Below are positions 24,060-38,112 of a DNA stretch of 64,000 nucleotides, one piece after another (within the stretch, counting starts at the first letter, position 1; every line of letters starts with the position of its first letter). Both the position numbers and the translations under genes were made by a program. This DNA comes from Diorhabda sublineata (taxonomy: Eukaryota; Arthropoda; Insecta; Coleoptera; Chrysomelidae): NCBI RefSeq assembly GCF_026230105.1, contig NC_079482.1, forward strand, positions 10,974,001 through 11,038,000, in the 5' to 3' direction. Below the pieces are notes generated by a model. The model did not search any database. It saw only the letters and a list, made by a program, of their open reading frames with translations, and was not told the DNA's origin.

Positions 24060-25953
24060 AAATTTTCATTCAAAACAAAGTGACAATCGAACTCAATGGG
24101 CTTCAATGGATGTAAATCGACGATAGCTGAAAAATTTAGTTGCCAACTAACACGAATATATAAGAATTGATGAGATTCGACTTGAAATGAGGAAGATAGA
24201 CTTTGAAAATTTTCATTCAAACAAAGTGACAATCGACCTCACTGGGCTTCAATGGATGTAAATCGACGATATCTGGAAAAGTTAGTTGCCAACTAACTCA
24301 AATATATAAGAATTGATGAGATTCGACTTGGAATGAGGAAGATAGACTTTGAAAATTTTCATTCAAACAAAGTAACAATCGACCTCAATGGGCTTCAATG
24401 GATGTAAATCTACGATATCTGAAAAAGTTCGTTGCCAACTAACTCAAATATATAAGAATTGATGAGATTCGACTTGAAATGAGAAAGATAGACTTTGGAA
24501 ATTTTCATGCAAAACAATGTGACAATCAACCTCAATGGGCTTCAATGGATGTAAATCGACGATATCTGAAAAAGTTAGTTGCCAACTAACTCAAATATAT
24601 AAGAAATGATGGGATTCGACTAGAAATGAGGAAGATAGACTTTGAAAATTTTCATTCAAACAAAGTGACAATCGACCTCACTGGAATTCAATGGATGTAA
24701 ATCGACGATATCTGAAAAAGTTAGTTGCCAACTAACTCAAATATATAAGAATTGATGAGATTCGACTTGAAATGAGGAAGATAGACTTTGGAAATTTTCA
24801 TTCAAAACAAAGTGACAATCGAACTCAATGGGCTTCAATGGATGTAAATCGACGATAGCTGGAAAATTTAGTTGCCAACTAACACGAATATATAAGAATT
24901 GATGAGATTCGACTTGAAATGAGGAAGATAGACTTTGAAAATTTTCATTCAAACCTAGTGACAATCGACCTCACTGGGCTTCAATGGATGTAAATCGACG
25001 ATATCTGAAAAAGTTAGTTGCCAACTAACTCAAATATATAAGAATTGATGGGATTCGACTTGGAATGAGGAAGATAGACTTTGAAAATTTTCATTCAAAC
25101 CTAGTGACAATCGACCTCACTGGGCTTCAATGGATGTAAATCGACGATATCTGAAAGAGTTAGTTGCCAACTAACTCAAATATATAAGAATTGATGGGAT
25201 TCGACTCGAAATTAGGAAGATAGACTTTGAAAATTTTCATTCAAACAAAGTAACAATCGACCTCAATGGGCTTCAATGGATGTAAATCGACGATGTCTGA
25301 AAAATTTAGTTGCCAACTAACTCAAATATATAAGAATTGATGGGATTCGACTTGGAATGAGGAAGATAGACTTTGAAAATTTTCATTCAAACCTAGTGAC
25401 AATCGACCTCACTGGGCTTCAATGGATGTAAATCGACGATATCTGAAAAAGTTATTTGCCAACTAACTCAAATATATAAGAATTGATGAGATTCGACTTG
25501 GAATGAGGAAGATAGACTTTGAAAATTTTCATTCAAACAAAGTAACAATCGACCTCAATGGGCTTCAATGGATGTAAATCTACGATATCTGAAAAAGTTC
25601 GTTGCCAACTAACTCAAATATATAAGAATTGATGAGATTCGACTTGAAATGAGAAAGATAGACTTTGGAAATTTTCATGCAAAACAATGTGACAATCAAC
25701 CTCAATGGGCTTCAATGGATGTCAATCGACGATATCTGAAAAAGTTAGTTGCCAACTAACTCAAATATATAAGAATTGATGAGATTCGACTCGAAATTAG
25801 GAAGATAGACTTTGAAAATTTTCATTCAAAACAAAGTGACAATCGACCTCAATGGGCTTCAATGGATGTAAATCGACGATATCTGGAAAAGTTAGTTGCC
25901 AACTAACTCAAATATATAAGAATTGATGAGATTCGACTTGAAATGAGGAAGAT
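24060..25953 (+). repeat. 14-monomer HOR, copy 2
   Basis: Second copy of the 2,050-bp period. Its right half also forms the beginning of the 3,956-bp duplication, so the 14-monomer duplication probably came first and was then partly included in the larger one. Confidence 0.88.
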
Positions 25954-28912
25954 AGACTTCGAAAATTTTCATTCAAAACAAAGTGAAAATCGACCTCAAT
26001 GGGCTTCAATGGATGTAAATCGACGATATCTGGAAAAGTTAGTTGCCAACTAACTCAAATATATAAGAATTGATGAGATTCGACTTGAAATGAGGAAGAT
26101 AGACTTTGAAAATTTTCATTCAAAACAATGTGACAATCGACCTCAATGGGCTTCAATGGATGTAAATCGACGATATCTGAAAAAGTTAGTTGCCGACTAA
26201 CTCAAATATATAAGAATTGATGGGATTCGACTTGGAATGAGGAAGATAGACTTTGAAAATTTTCATTCAAACCTAGTGACAATCGACCTCACTGGGCTTC
26301 AATGGATGTAAATCGACGATATCTGAAAAAGTTATTTGCCAACTAACTCAAATATATAAGAATTGATGAGATTCGACTTGGAATGAGGAAGATAGACTTT
26401 GAAAATTTTCATTCAAACAAAGTAACAATCGACCTCAATGGGCTTCAATGGATGTAAATCTACGATATCTGAAAAAGTTCGTTGCCAACTAACTCAAATA
26501 TATAAGAATTGATGAGATTCGACTTGAAATGAGAAAGATAGACTTTGGAAATTTTCATGCAAAACAATGTGACAATCAACCTCAATGGGCTTCAATGGAT
26601 GTCAATCGACGATATCTGAAAAAGTTAGTTGCCAACTAACTCAAATATATAAGAATTGATGAGATTCGACTCGAAATTAGGAAGATAGACTTTGAAAATT
26701 TTCATTCAAAACAAAGTGACAATCGACCTCAATGGGCTTCAATGGATGTAAATCGACGATATATGGAAAAGTTAGTTGCCAACTAACTCAAATATATAAG
26801 AATTGATGAGATTCGACTTGAAATGAGGAAGATAGACTTCGAAAATTTTCATTCAAAACAAAGTGAAAATCGACCTCAATGGGCTTCAATGGATGTAAAT
26901 CGACGATATCTGGAAAAGTTAGTTGCCAATCAACTCAAATATATAAGAATTGATGAGATTCGACTTGAAATGAGGAAGATAGACTTTGAAAATTTTCATT
27001 CAAAGCAATGTGGCAATCGACCTCAATGGGCTTCAATGGATGTAAATCGACGATATCTGGAAAAGTTAGTTGCCAACTAACTCAAATATATAAGAATTGA
27101 TGAGATTCGACTTGAAATGAGGAAGATCGACTTTGAAAATTTTCATTCAAAACAAAGTGACAATCGACCTCAATGGGCTTCAATGGATGTAAATCGACGA
27201 TATCTGAAAAAGTTTGTTGCCAACTAACTTGAATATATAAGAATTGATGAGATTCGACTTGAAATGAGGAAGATAGACTTTGAAAATTTTCATTAAAAAC
27301 AAAGTGACAATCGACCTCAATGGGCTCCAATGGATGTAAATCGACGATATCTGGAAAAGTTAGTTTCCAAATAACTCAGATATATAAGAATTGATGAGAT
27401 TCGACTTGAAATGAGGAAGATAGACTTTGAAAATTTTCATTCAAAACAATGTGACAATCGACCTCAATGGGCTTCAATGGATGTGAATCGACGATATCTG
27501 AAAAAGTTAGTTGCCAACTAACTCAAATATATAAGAAATGATGGGATTCGACTAGAAATGAGGAAGATAGACTTTGAAAATCTTCATTCAAACAAAGTGA
27601 CAATCGACCTCACTGGGCTTCAATGGATGTGAATCGACGATATCTGAAAAAGTTAGTTGCCAACTAACTCAAATATATAAGAATTGATGGGATTCGACTT
27701 GAAATGAGGAAGATAGACTTTGAAAATTTTCATTCAAACAAAGTGACAATCGACCTCACTGGGCTTCAATGGATGTAAATCGACGATATCTGAAAAAGTT
27801 AGTCGCCAACTAACTCAAATATAAAAGAATTGATGAGATTCGACTTGAAATGGGGAAGATAGACTTTGAAAATTTTCATTCAAACAAAGTAACAATCGAC
27901 CTCAATGGGCTTCAATGGATGTAAATCGACGATATCTGAAAAAGTTAGTTGCCAACTAACTCAAATATATAAGAATTGATGAGATTCGACTTGAAATGAG
28001 GAAGATAGACTTTGGAAATTTTCATTCAAAACAAAGTTACAATCGAACTCAATGGGCTTCAATGGATGTAAATCGACGATAGCTGAAAAATTTAGTTGCC
28101 AACTAACACGAATATATAAGAATTGATGAGATTCGACTTGAAATGAGGAAGATAGACTTTGAAAATTTTCATTCAAACAAAGTGACAATCGACCTCACTG
28201 GGCTTCAATGGATGTAAATCGACGATATCTGGAGAAGTTAGTTGCCAACTAACTCAAATATATAAGAATTGATGAGATTCGACTTGAAATGAGGAAGATA
28301 GACTTTGAAAATTCTCATTCAAACAAAGTAACAATCGACCTCAATGGGCTTCAATGGATGTAAATCGACGATATCTGAAAAAGTTAGTTGCCAACTAACT
28401 CAAATATATAAGAATTGATGAGATTCGACTTGAAATGAGGAAGATAGACTTTGAAAATTTTCATTCAAAACAAAGTGACAATCGACCTCAATGGGCTTCA
28501 ATGGATGTAAATCGATGATATCTGAAAAAGTTAGTTGCCGACTAACTCAAATATATAAGAATTGATGAGATTCGACTTGGAATGAGGAAGATAGACTTTG
28601 AAAATTTTCATTCAAACAAAGTAACAATCGACCTCAATGGGCTTCAATGGATGTAAATCTACGATATCTGAAAAAGTTCGTTGCCAACTAACTCAAATAT
28701 ATAAGAATTGATGAGATTCGACTTGAAATGAGAAAGATAGACTTTGGAAATTTTCATGCAAAACAATGTGACAATCAACCTCAATGGGCTTCAATGGATG
28801 TAAATCGACGATATCTGAAAAAGTTAGTTGCCAACTAACTCAAATATATAAGAAATGATGGGATTCGACTAGAAATGAGGAAGATAGACTTTGAAAATTT
28901 TCATTCAAACAA
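24957..28912 (+). repeat. 27-monomer tandem duplication, copy 1 (3,956 bp)
   Basis: 24,957-28,933 matches 28,913-32,889 at an offset of 3,956 bp. All rare markers agree, including AATATATGGAAAAG-type, TAGTTTCCAAATAAC, AATCTTCATTC, AAAGTTACAATC, AAATTCTCATTC and AATCGATGATATC. I noticed only two differences: TTGGAATG versus TTGAAATG near 25,063/29,019, and CAAATATATAAG versus CAAAAATATAAG near 30,601. Since the offset nearly equals the match length, this is a direct head-to-tail duplication. Confidence 0.92.
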
Positions 28913-31900
28913 AGTGACAATCGACCTCACTGGGCTTCAATGGATGTAAATCGACGATATCTGAAAAAGTTAGTTGCCAACTAACTCAAATATATAAGAA
29001 TTGATGGGATTCGACTTGAAATGAGGAAGATAGACTTTGAAAATTTTCATTCAAACCTAGTGACAATCGACCTCACTGGGCTTCAATGGATGTAAATCGA
29101 CGATATCTGAAAGAGTTAGTTGCCAACTAACTCAAATATATAAGAATTGATGGGATTCGACTCGAAATTAGGAAGATAGACTTTGAAAATTTTCATTCAA
29201 ACAAAGTAACAATCGACCTCAATGGGCTTCAATGGATGTAAATCGACGATGTCTGAAAAATTTAGTTGCCAACTAACTCAAATATATAAGAATTGATGGG
29301 ATTCGACTTGGAATGAGGAAGATAGACTTTGAAAATTTTCATTCAAACCTAGTGACAATCGACCTCACTGGGCTTCAATGGATGTAAATCGACGATATCT
29401 GAAAAAGTTATTTGCCAACTAACTCAAATATATAAGAATTGATGAGATTCGACTTGGAATGAGGAAGATAGACTTTGAAAATTTTCATTCAAACAAAGTA
29501 ACAATCGACCTCAATGGGCTTCAATGGATGTAAATCTACGATATCTGAAAAAGTTCGTTGCCAACTAACTCAAATATATAAGAATTGATGAGATTCGACT
29601 TGAAATGAGAAAGATAGACTTTGGAAATTTTCATGCAAAACAATGTGACAATCAACCTCAATGGGCTTCAATGGATGTCAATCGACGATATCTGAAAAAG
29701 TTAGTTGCCAACTAACTCAAATATATAAGAATTGATGAGATTCGACTCGAAATTAGGAAGATAGACTTTGAAAATTTTCATTCAAAACAAAGTGACAATC
29801 GACCTCAATGGGCTTCAATGGATGTAAATCGACGATATCTGGAAAAGTTAGTTGCCAACTAACTCAAATATATAAGAATTGATGAGATTCGACTTGAAAT
29901 GAGGAAGATAGACTTCGAAAATTTTCATTCAAAACAAAGTGAAAATCGACCTCAATGGGCTTCAATGGATGTAAATCGACGATATCTGGAAAAGTTAGTT
30001 GCCAACTAACTCAAATATATAAGAATTGATGAGATTCGACTTGAAATGAGGAAGATAGACTTTGAAAATTTTCATTCAAAACAATGTGACAATCGACCTC
30101 AATGGGCTTCAATGGATGTAAATCGACGATATCTGAAAAAGTTAGTTGCCGACTAACTCAAATATATAAGAATTGATGGGATTCGACTTGGAATGAGGAA
30201 GATAGACTTTGAAAATTTTCATTCAAACCTAGTGACAATCGACCTCACTGGGCTTCAATGGATGTAAATCGACGATATCTGAAAAAGTTATTTGCCAACT
30301 AACTCAAATATATAAGAATTGATGAGATTCGACTTGGAATGAGGAAGATAGACTTTGAAAATTTTCATTCAAACAAAGTAACAATCGACCTCAATGGGCT
30401 TCAATGGATGTAAATCTACGATATCTGAAAAAGTTCGTTGCCAACTAACTCAAATATATAAGAATTGATGAGATTCGACTTGAAATGAGAAAGATAGACT
30501 TTGGAAATTTTCATGCAAAACAATGTGACAATCAACCTCAATGGGCTTCAATGGATGTCAATCGACGATATCTGAAAAAGTTAGTTGCCAACTAACTCAA
30601 AAATATAAGAATTGATGAGATTCGACTCGAAATTAGGAAGATAGACTTTGAAAATTTTCATTCAAAACAAAGTGACAATCGACCTCAATGGGCTTCAATG
30701 GATGTAAATCGACGATATATGGAAAAGTTAGTTGCCAACTAACTCAAATATATAAGAATTGATGAGATTCGACTTGAAATGAGGAAGATAGACTTCGAAA
30801 ATTTTCATTCAAAACAAAGTGAAAATCGACCTCAATGGGCTTCAATGGATGTAAATCGACGATATCTGGAAAAGTTAGTTGCCAATCAACTCAAATATAT
30901 AAGAATTGATGAGATTCGACTTGAAATGAGGAAGATAGACTTTGAAAATTTTCATTCAAAGCAATGTGGCAATCGACCTCAATGGGCTTCAATGGATGTA
31001 AATCGACGATATCTGGAAAAGTTAGTTGCCAACTAACTCAAATATATAAGAATTGATGAGATTCGACTTGAAATGAGGAAGATCGACTTTGAAAATTTTC
31101 ATTCAAAACAAAGTGACAATCGACCTCAATGGGCTTCAATGGATGTAAATCGACGATATCTGAAAAAGTTTGTTGCCAACTAACTTGAATATATAAGAAT
31201 TGATGAGATTCGACTTGAAATGAGGAAGATAGACTTTGAAAATTTTCATTAAAAACAAAGTGACAATCGACCTCAATGGGCTCCAATGGATGTAAATCGA
31301 CGATATCTGGAAAAGTTAGTTTCCAAATAACTCAGATATATAAGAATTGATGAGATTCGACTTGAAATGAGGAAGATAGACTTTGAAAATTTTCATTCAA
31401 AACAATGTGACAATCGACCTCAATGGGCTTCAATGGATGTGAATCGACGATATCTGAAAAAGTTAGTTGCCAACTAACTCAAATATATAAGAAATGATGG
31501 GATTCGACTAGAAATGAGGAAGATAGACTTTGAAAATCTTCATTCAAACAAAGTGACAATCGACCTCACTGGGCTTCAATGGATGTGAATCGACGATATC
31601 TGAAAAAGTTAGTTGCCAACTAACTCAAATATATAAGAATTGATGGGATTCGACTTGAAATGAGGAAGATAGACTTTGAAAATTTTCATTCAAACAAAGT
31701 GACAATCGACCTCACTGGGCTTCAATGGATGTAAATCGACGATATCTGAAAAAGTTAGTCGCCAACTAACTCAAATATAAAAGAATTGATGAGATTCGAC
31801 TTGAAATGGGGAAGATAGACTTTGAAAATTTTCATTCAAACAAAGTAACAATCGACCTCAATGGGCTTCAATGGATGTAAATCGACGATATCTGAAAAAG

Positions 31901-32868
31901 TTAGTTGCCAACTAACTCAAATATATAAGAATTGATGAGATTCGACTTGAAATGAGGAAGATAGACTTTGGAAATTTTCATTCAAAACAAAGTTACAATC
32001 GAACTCAATGGGCTTCAATGGATGTAAATCGACGATAGCTGAAAAATTTAGTTGCCAACTAACACGAATATATAAGAATTGATGAGATTCGACTTGAAAT
32101 GAGGAAGATAGACTTTGAAAATTTTCATTCAAACAAAGTGACAATCGACCTCACTGGGCTTCAATGGATGTAAATCGACGATATCTGGAGAAGTTAGTTG
32201 CCAACTAACTCAAATATATAAGAATTGATGAGATTCGACTTGAAATGAGGAAGATAGACTTTGAAAATTCTCATTCAAACAAAGTAACAATCGACCTCAA
32301 TGGGCTTCAATGGATGTAAATCGACGATATCTGAAAAAGTTAGTTGCCAACTAACTCAAATATATAAGAATTGATGAGATTCGACTTGAAATGAGGAAGA
32401 TAGACTTTGAAAATTTTCATTCAAAACAAAGTGACAATCGACCTCAATGGGCTTCAATGGATGTAAATCGATGATATCTGAAAAAGTTAGTTGCCGACTA
32501 ACTCAAATATATAAGAATTGATGAGATTCGACTTGGAATGAGGAAGATAGACTTTGAAAATTTTCATTCAAACAAAGTAACAATCGACCTCAATGGGCTT
32601 CAATGGATGTAAATCTACGATATCTGAAAAAGTTCGTTGCCAACTAACTCAAATATATAAGAATTGATGAGATTCGACTTGAAATGAGAAAGATAGACTT
32701 TGGAAATTTTCATGCAAAACAATGTGACAATCAACCTCAATGGGCTTCAATGGATGTAAATCGACGATATCTGAAAAAGTTAGTTGCCAACTAACTCAAA
32801 TATATAAGAAATGATGGGATTCGACTAGAAATGAGGAAGATAGACTTTGAAAATTTTCATTCAAACAA
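28913..32868 (+). repeat. 27-monomer tandem duplication, copy 2 (3,956 bp)
   Basis: Second copy of the 3,956-bp block. Similarity stops at 32,890, where copy 2 continues with CACTGGAATTCAATGG while the sequence after copy 1 has CACTGGGCTTCAATGG. The very high identity over about 4 kb suggests the duplication is recent compared with divergence between monomers. Confidence 0.92.
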
Positions 32869-35636
32869 AGTGACAATCGACCTCACTGGAATTCAATGGA
32901 TGTAAATCGACGATATCTGAAAAAGTTAGTTGCCAACTAACTCAAATATATAAGAATTGATGGGATTCGACTTGAAATGAGGAAGATAGACTTTGAAAAT
33001 TTTCATTCAAACAAAGTGACAATCGACCTCACTGGGCTTCAATTGATGTATATCGACGATATCTGAAAAAGTTAGTTGCCAACTAACTCAAATATATAAG
33101 AATTGATGAGATTCGACTTGAAATGAGGAAGATAGACTTTGGAAATTTTCATTCAAAACAAAGTGACAATCGAACTCAATGGGCTTCAATGGATGTAAAT
33201 CGACGATAGCTGAAAAATTTAGTTGCCAACTAACACGAATATATAAGAATTGATGAGATTCGACTTGAAATGAGGAAGATAGACTTTGAAAATTTTCATT
33301 CAAACCTAGTGACAATCGACCTCACTGGGCTTCAATGGATGTAAATCGACGATATCTGAAAAAGTTAGTTGCCAACCAACTCAAATATATAAGAATTGAT
33401 GGGATTCGACTTGGAATGAGGAAGATAGACTTTGAAAATTTTCATTCAAACCTAGTGACAATCGACCTCACTGGGCTTCAATGGATGTAAATCGACGATA
33501 TCTGAAAAAGTTAGTTGCCAACTAACTCAAATATATAAGAATTGATGAGATTCGACTTGAAATGAGGAAGATAGACTTTGAAAATTTTCATTCAAACGAA
33601 GTAACAATCGACCTCAATGGGCTTCAATGGATGTAAATCGACGATATCTGAAAAATTTAGTTGCCAACTAACTCAAATATATAAGAATTGATGAGATTCG
33701 ACTTGAAATGAGGAAGATAGACTTTGAAAATTTTCATTCAAAACAATGTGACAATCGACCTCAATGGGCTTCAATGGATGTCAATCGACGATATCTGAAA
33801 AAGTTAGTTGCCAACTAACTCAAATATATAAGAATTGATGAGATTCGACTCGAAATTAGGAAGATAGACTTTGAAAATTTTCATTCAAAACAAAGTGACA
33901 ATCGACCTCAATGGGCTTCAATGGATGTAAATCGACGATATCTGGAAAAGTTAGTTGCCAACTAACTCAAATATATAAGAATTGATGAGATTCGACTTGA
34001 AATGAGGAAGATAGACTTCGAAAATTTTCATTCAAAACAAAGTGAAAATCGACCTCAATGGGCTTCAATGGATGTAAATCGACGATATCTGGAAAAGTTA
34101 GTTGCCAATTAACTCAAATATATAAGAATTGATGAGATTCGACTTGAAATGAGGAAGATAGACTTTGGAAATTTTCATTCAAAGCAATGTGGCAATCGAC
34201 CTCAATGGGCTTCAATGGATGTAAATCGACGATATCTGGAAAAGTTAGTTGCCAACCAACTCAAATATATAAGAATTGATGAGATTCGACTTGAAATGAG
34301 GAAGATCGACTTTGAAAATTTTCATTCAAAACAAAGTGACAATCGACCTCAATGGGCTTCAATGGATGTAAATCGACGATATCTGAAAAAGTTTGTTGCC
34401 AACTAACTTAAATATATAAGAATTGATGAGATTCGACTTGAAATGAGGAAGATAGACTTTGAAAATTTTCATTAAAAACAAAGTGACAATCGACCTCAAT
34501 GGGCTCCAATGGATGTAAATCGACGATATCTGGAAAAGTTAGTTGCCAACTAACTCAGATATATAAGAATTGATGAGATTCGACTTGAAATGAGGAAGAT
34601 AGACTTTGAAAATTTTCATTCAAAACAAAGTGACAATCGACCTCAATGGGCTTCAATGGATGTGAATCGACGATATCTGAAAAAGTTAGTTGCCAACTAA
34701 CTCAAATATATAAGAAATGATGGGATTCGACTAGAAATGAGGAAGATAGACTTTGAAAATTTTCATTCAAACAAAGTGACAATCGACCTCACTGGGCTAC
34801 AATGGATATGAATCGACGATATCTGAAAAAGTTAGTTGCCAACTAACTCAAATATATAAGAATTGATGGGATTCGACTTGAAATGAGGAAGATAGACTTT
34901 GAAAATTTACATTCAAACAAAGTGACAATCGACCTCACTGGGCTTCAATGGATGTGAATCGACGATATCTGAAAAAGTTAGTCGCCAACTAACTCAAATA
35001 TAAAAGAATTGATGAGATTCGACTTGAAATGGGGAAGATAGACTTTGGAAATTTTCATTCAAAGCAATGTGGCAATCGACCTCAATGGGCTTCAATGGAT
35101 GTAAATCGACGATATCTGGAAAAGTTAGTTGCCAACTAACTCAAATATATAAGAATTGATGAGATTCGACTTGAAATGAGGAAGATCGACTTTGAAAATT
35201 TTCATTCAAAACAAAGTGACAATCGACCTCAATGGGCTTCAATGGATGTAAATCGACGATAGCTGAAAAAGTTTGTTGCCAACTAACTCAAATATATAAG
35301 AATTGATGAGATTCGACTTGAAATGAGGAAGATAGACTTTGGAAATTTTCATTCAAAACAAAGTGACATCGACCTCAATGGGCTTCAATGGATGTAAATC
35401 GACGATATCTGGAAAAGTTAGTTGCCAACTAACTCAAATATATAAGAATTGATGAGATTCGACTTGAAATGAGGAAGATAGACTTTGAAAATTTTCATTC
35501 AAAACAAAGTAACAATCGACCTCAATGGGCTTCAATGGATGTAAATCGACGATATCTGAAAAAGTTAGTTGCCAACTAACTCAAATATATAAGAATTGAT
35601 GGGATTCGACTTGAAATGAGGAAGATCGACTTTGAG
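32869..35636 (+). repeat. Mosaic zone after the large duplication
   Basis: This zone reuses marker monomers of the 18-32 kb families (GAATTC copy at 32,889, AACACGAAT, AAACCTAG, CATTAAAAAC at 34,471, AATGATGGG, AGTCGCCAAC near 35,000) in new orders. From about 35,000 on, 147-bp copies dominate. One copy near 35,369 reads GTGACATCGACC and has lost AA from GACAATCG. Confidence 0.78.
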
Positions 35637-37839
35637 AATTTTCATTCAAAACAAAGTGACAATCGACCTCAATGGGCTTCAATGGATGTAAATCGACGAT
35701 ATCTGAAAAAGTTAGTTGCCAACTAACTCAAATATATAAGAATTGATGAGATTCGACTTGAAATGAGGAAGATAGACTTTGAAAATTTCCATTCAAAACA
35801 AAGTAACAATCGACCTCAATGGGCTTCAATGGATGTAAATCGACGATATCTGAAAAAGTTAGTTGCCAACTAACTCAAATATATAAGAATTGATGAGATT
35901 CGACTTGAAATGAGGAAGATAGACTTTGAAAATTTTCATTCAAAACAAAGTGACAATCGAACTCAATGGGCTTCAATGGATGTAAATCGACGATAGCTGA
36001 AAAATTTGGTTGCCAACTAACACAAATATATAAGAATTGATGAGATTCGACTTGAAATGAGGAAGATAGATTTTGAAAATTTTCATTCAAAACAAAGTGA
36101 CAATCGACCTCAATGGGCTTCAATGGATGTAAATCGACGATATCTGAAAAAGTTAGTTGCCATCTAACTCAAATATATAAGAATTGATGAGATTCGACTT
36201 GAAATGAGGAAGATAGACTTTGGAAATTTTCATGCAAAACAATGTGACAATCGACCTCAATGGGCTTCAATGGATGTAAATCGACGATATCTGAAAAATT
36301 TAGTTGCCAACTAACTCAAATATATAAGAATTGATAAGATTCGACTTGAAATGAGGAAGATAGACTTTGAAAATTTTCATTCAAAACAATGTGACAATCG
36401 ACCTCAATGGGCTTCAATGGATGTAAATCGACGATATCTGAAAAAGTTAGTTGCCAACTAACTCAAATATATAAGAATTGATGAGATTCGACTTGAAATG
36501 AGGAAGATAGACTTTGGAAATTCTCATTCAAAACAAAGTGACAATCGAACTCAATGGGCTTCAATGGATGTAAATTGACGATAGCTGAAAAATTTAGTTG
36601 CCAACTAACACGAATATATAAGAATTGATGAGATTCGACTTGAAATGAGGAAGATAGACTTTGAAAATTTTCATTCAAAACAAAGTGACAATCGACCTCA
36701 ATGGGCTTCAATGGATGTAAATCGACGATATCTGGAAAAGTTAGTTGCCAACTAACTCAAATATATAAGAATTGATTAGATTTGACTTGAAATGAGGAAG
36801 ATAGACTTTGAAAATTTTCATTCAAAACAATGTGACAATCGACCTCAATGGGCTTCAATGGATGTAAATCGACGATATCTGGAAAAGTTAGTTGCCAACT
36901 AACTCAAATATATAAGAATTGATGAGATTCGACTTGAAATGAGGAAGATCGACTTTGAAAATTTTCATTCAAAACAAAGTGACAATCGACCTCAATGGGC
37001 TTCAATGGATGTAAATCGACGATATCTGAAAAAGTTAGTTGCCAACTAACTCAAATATATAAGAATTGATGAGATTCGACTTGAAATGAGGAAGATAGAC
37101 TTTGAAAATTTCCATTCAAAACAAAGTAACAATCGACCTCAATGGGCTTCAATGGATGTAAATCGACGATATCTGAAACAGTTAGTTGCCAACTAACTCA
37201 AATATATAAGAATTGATGAGATTCGACTTGAAATGAGGAAGATAGACTTTGAAAATTTTCATTCAAAACAAAGTGACAATCGAACTCAATGGGCTTCAAT
37301 GGATGTAAATCGACGATAGCTGAAAAATTTGGTTGCCAACTAACACAAATATATAAGAATTGATGAGATTCGACTTGAAATGAGGAAGATAGACTTTGAA
37401 AATTTTCATTCAAAACAAAGTGACAATCGACCTCAATGGGCTTCAATGGATGTAAATCGACGATATCTGAAAAAGTTAGTTGCCATCTAACTCAAATATA
37501 TAAGAATTGATGAGATTCGACTTGAAATGAGGAAGATAGACTTTGGAAATTTTCATGCAAAACAATGTGACAATCGACCTCAATGGGCTTCAATGGATGT
37601 AAATCGACGATATCTGAAAAATTTAGTTGCCAACTAACTCAAATATATAAGAATTGATAAGATTCGACTTGAAATGAGGAAGATAGACTTTGAAAATTTT
37701 CATTCAAAACAATGTGACAATCGACCTCAATGGGCTTCAATGGATGTAAATCGACGATATCTGAAAAAGTTAGTTGCCAACTAACTCAAATATATAAGAA
37801 TTGATGAGATTCGACTTGAAATGAGGAAGATAGACTTTG
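35637..37839 (+). repeat. 9-monomer HOR, two partial copies (1,323-bp period)
   Basis: 35,637-36,516 matches 36,960-37,839 at 1,323 bp (9 x 147). Shared marks are TTTCCATTC with AGTAAC, AATTTGGTTGCC with AACACAAAT, CCATCTAAC and GATAAGATTC. Differences seen include GAAAAAG/GAAACAG near 35,854/37,177 and GATTTTG/GACTTTG near 36,071/37,394. Confidence 0.85.
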
Positions 37840-38112
37840 AAAATTTTCATTCAAAACAATGTGACAATCGACCTCAATGGGCTTCAATGGATGTAAATCG
37901 ACGATATCTGGAAAAGTTAGTCGCAACTAACTCAAATATATAAGAATTGATGAGATTCGACTTGAAATGAGGAAGATAGACTTTGGAAATTTTCATGCAA
38001 AACAATGTGACAATCGACCTCAATGGGCTTCAATGGATGTAAATCGACGATATCTGAAAAAGTTAGTTGCCAACTAACTCAAATATATAAGAATTGATGA
38101 GATTCGACTTGA
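37840..38112 (+). repeat. Link monomers between the 9- and 11-monomer HORs
   Basis: About two monomers, including the first right-half example of the dyad-deletion class (TTAGTCGCAACTAAC near 37,919). This class is 146 bp long by a different base loss from the left-half 146-bp class. Confidence 0.75.

Noticed and set aside
23858..24232. Minus-strand open frames of 69-124 codons repeated from 2,748 to 57,561
   Set aside because: They are the reverse complement of the same monomer, opened by CGATAGCTG, AACACGAAT or similar variants. They carry no recognisable protein features and recur with the HOR periods, so they are repeat artefacts.
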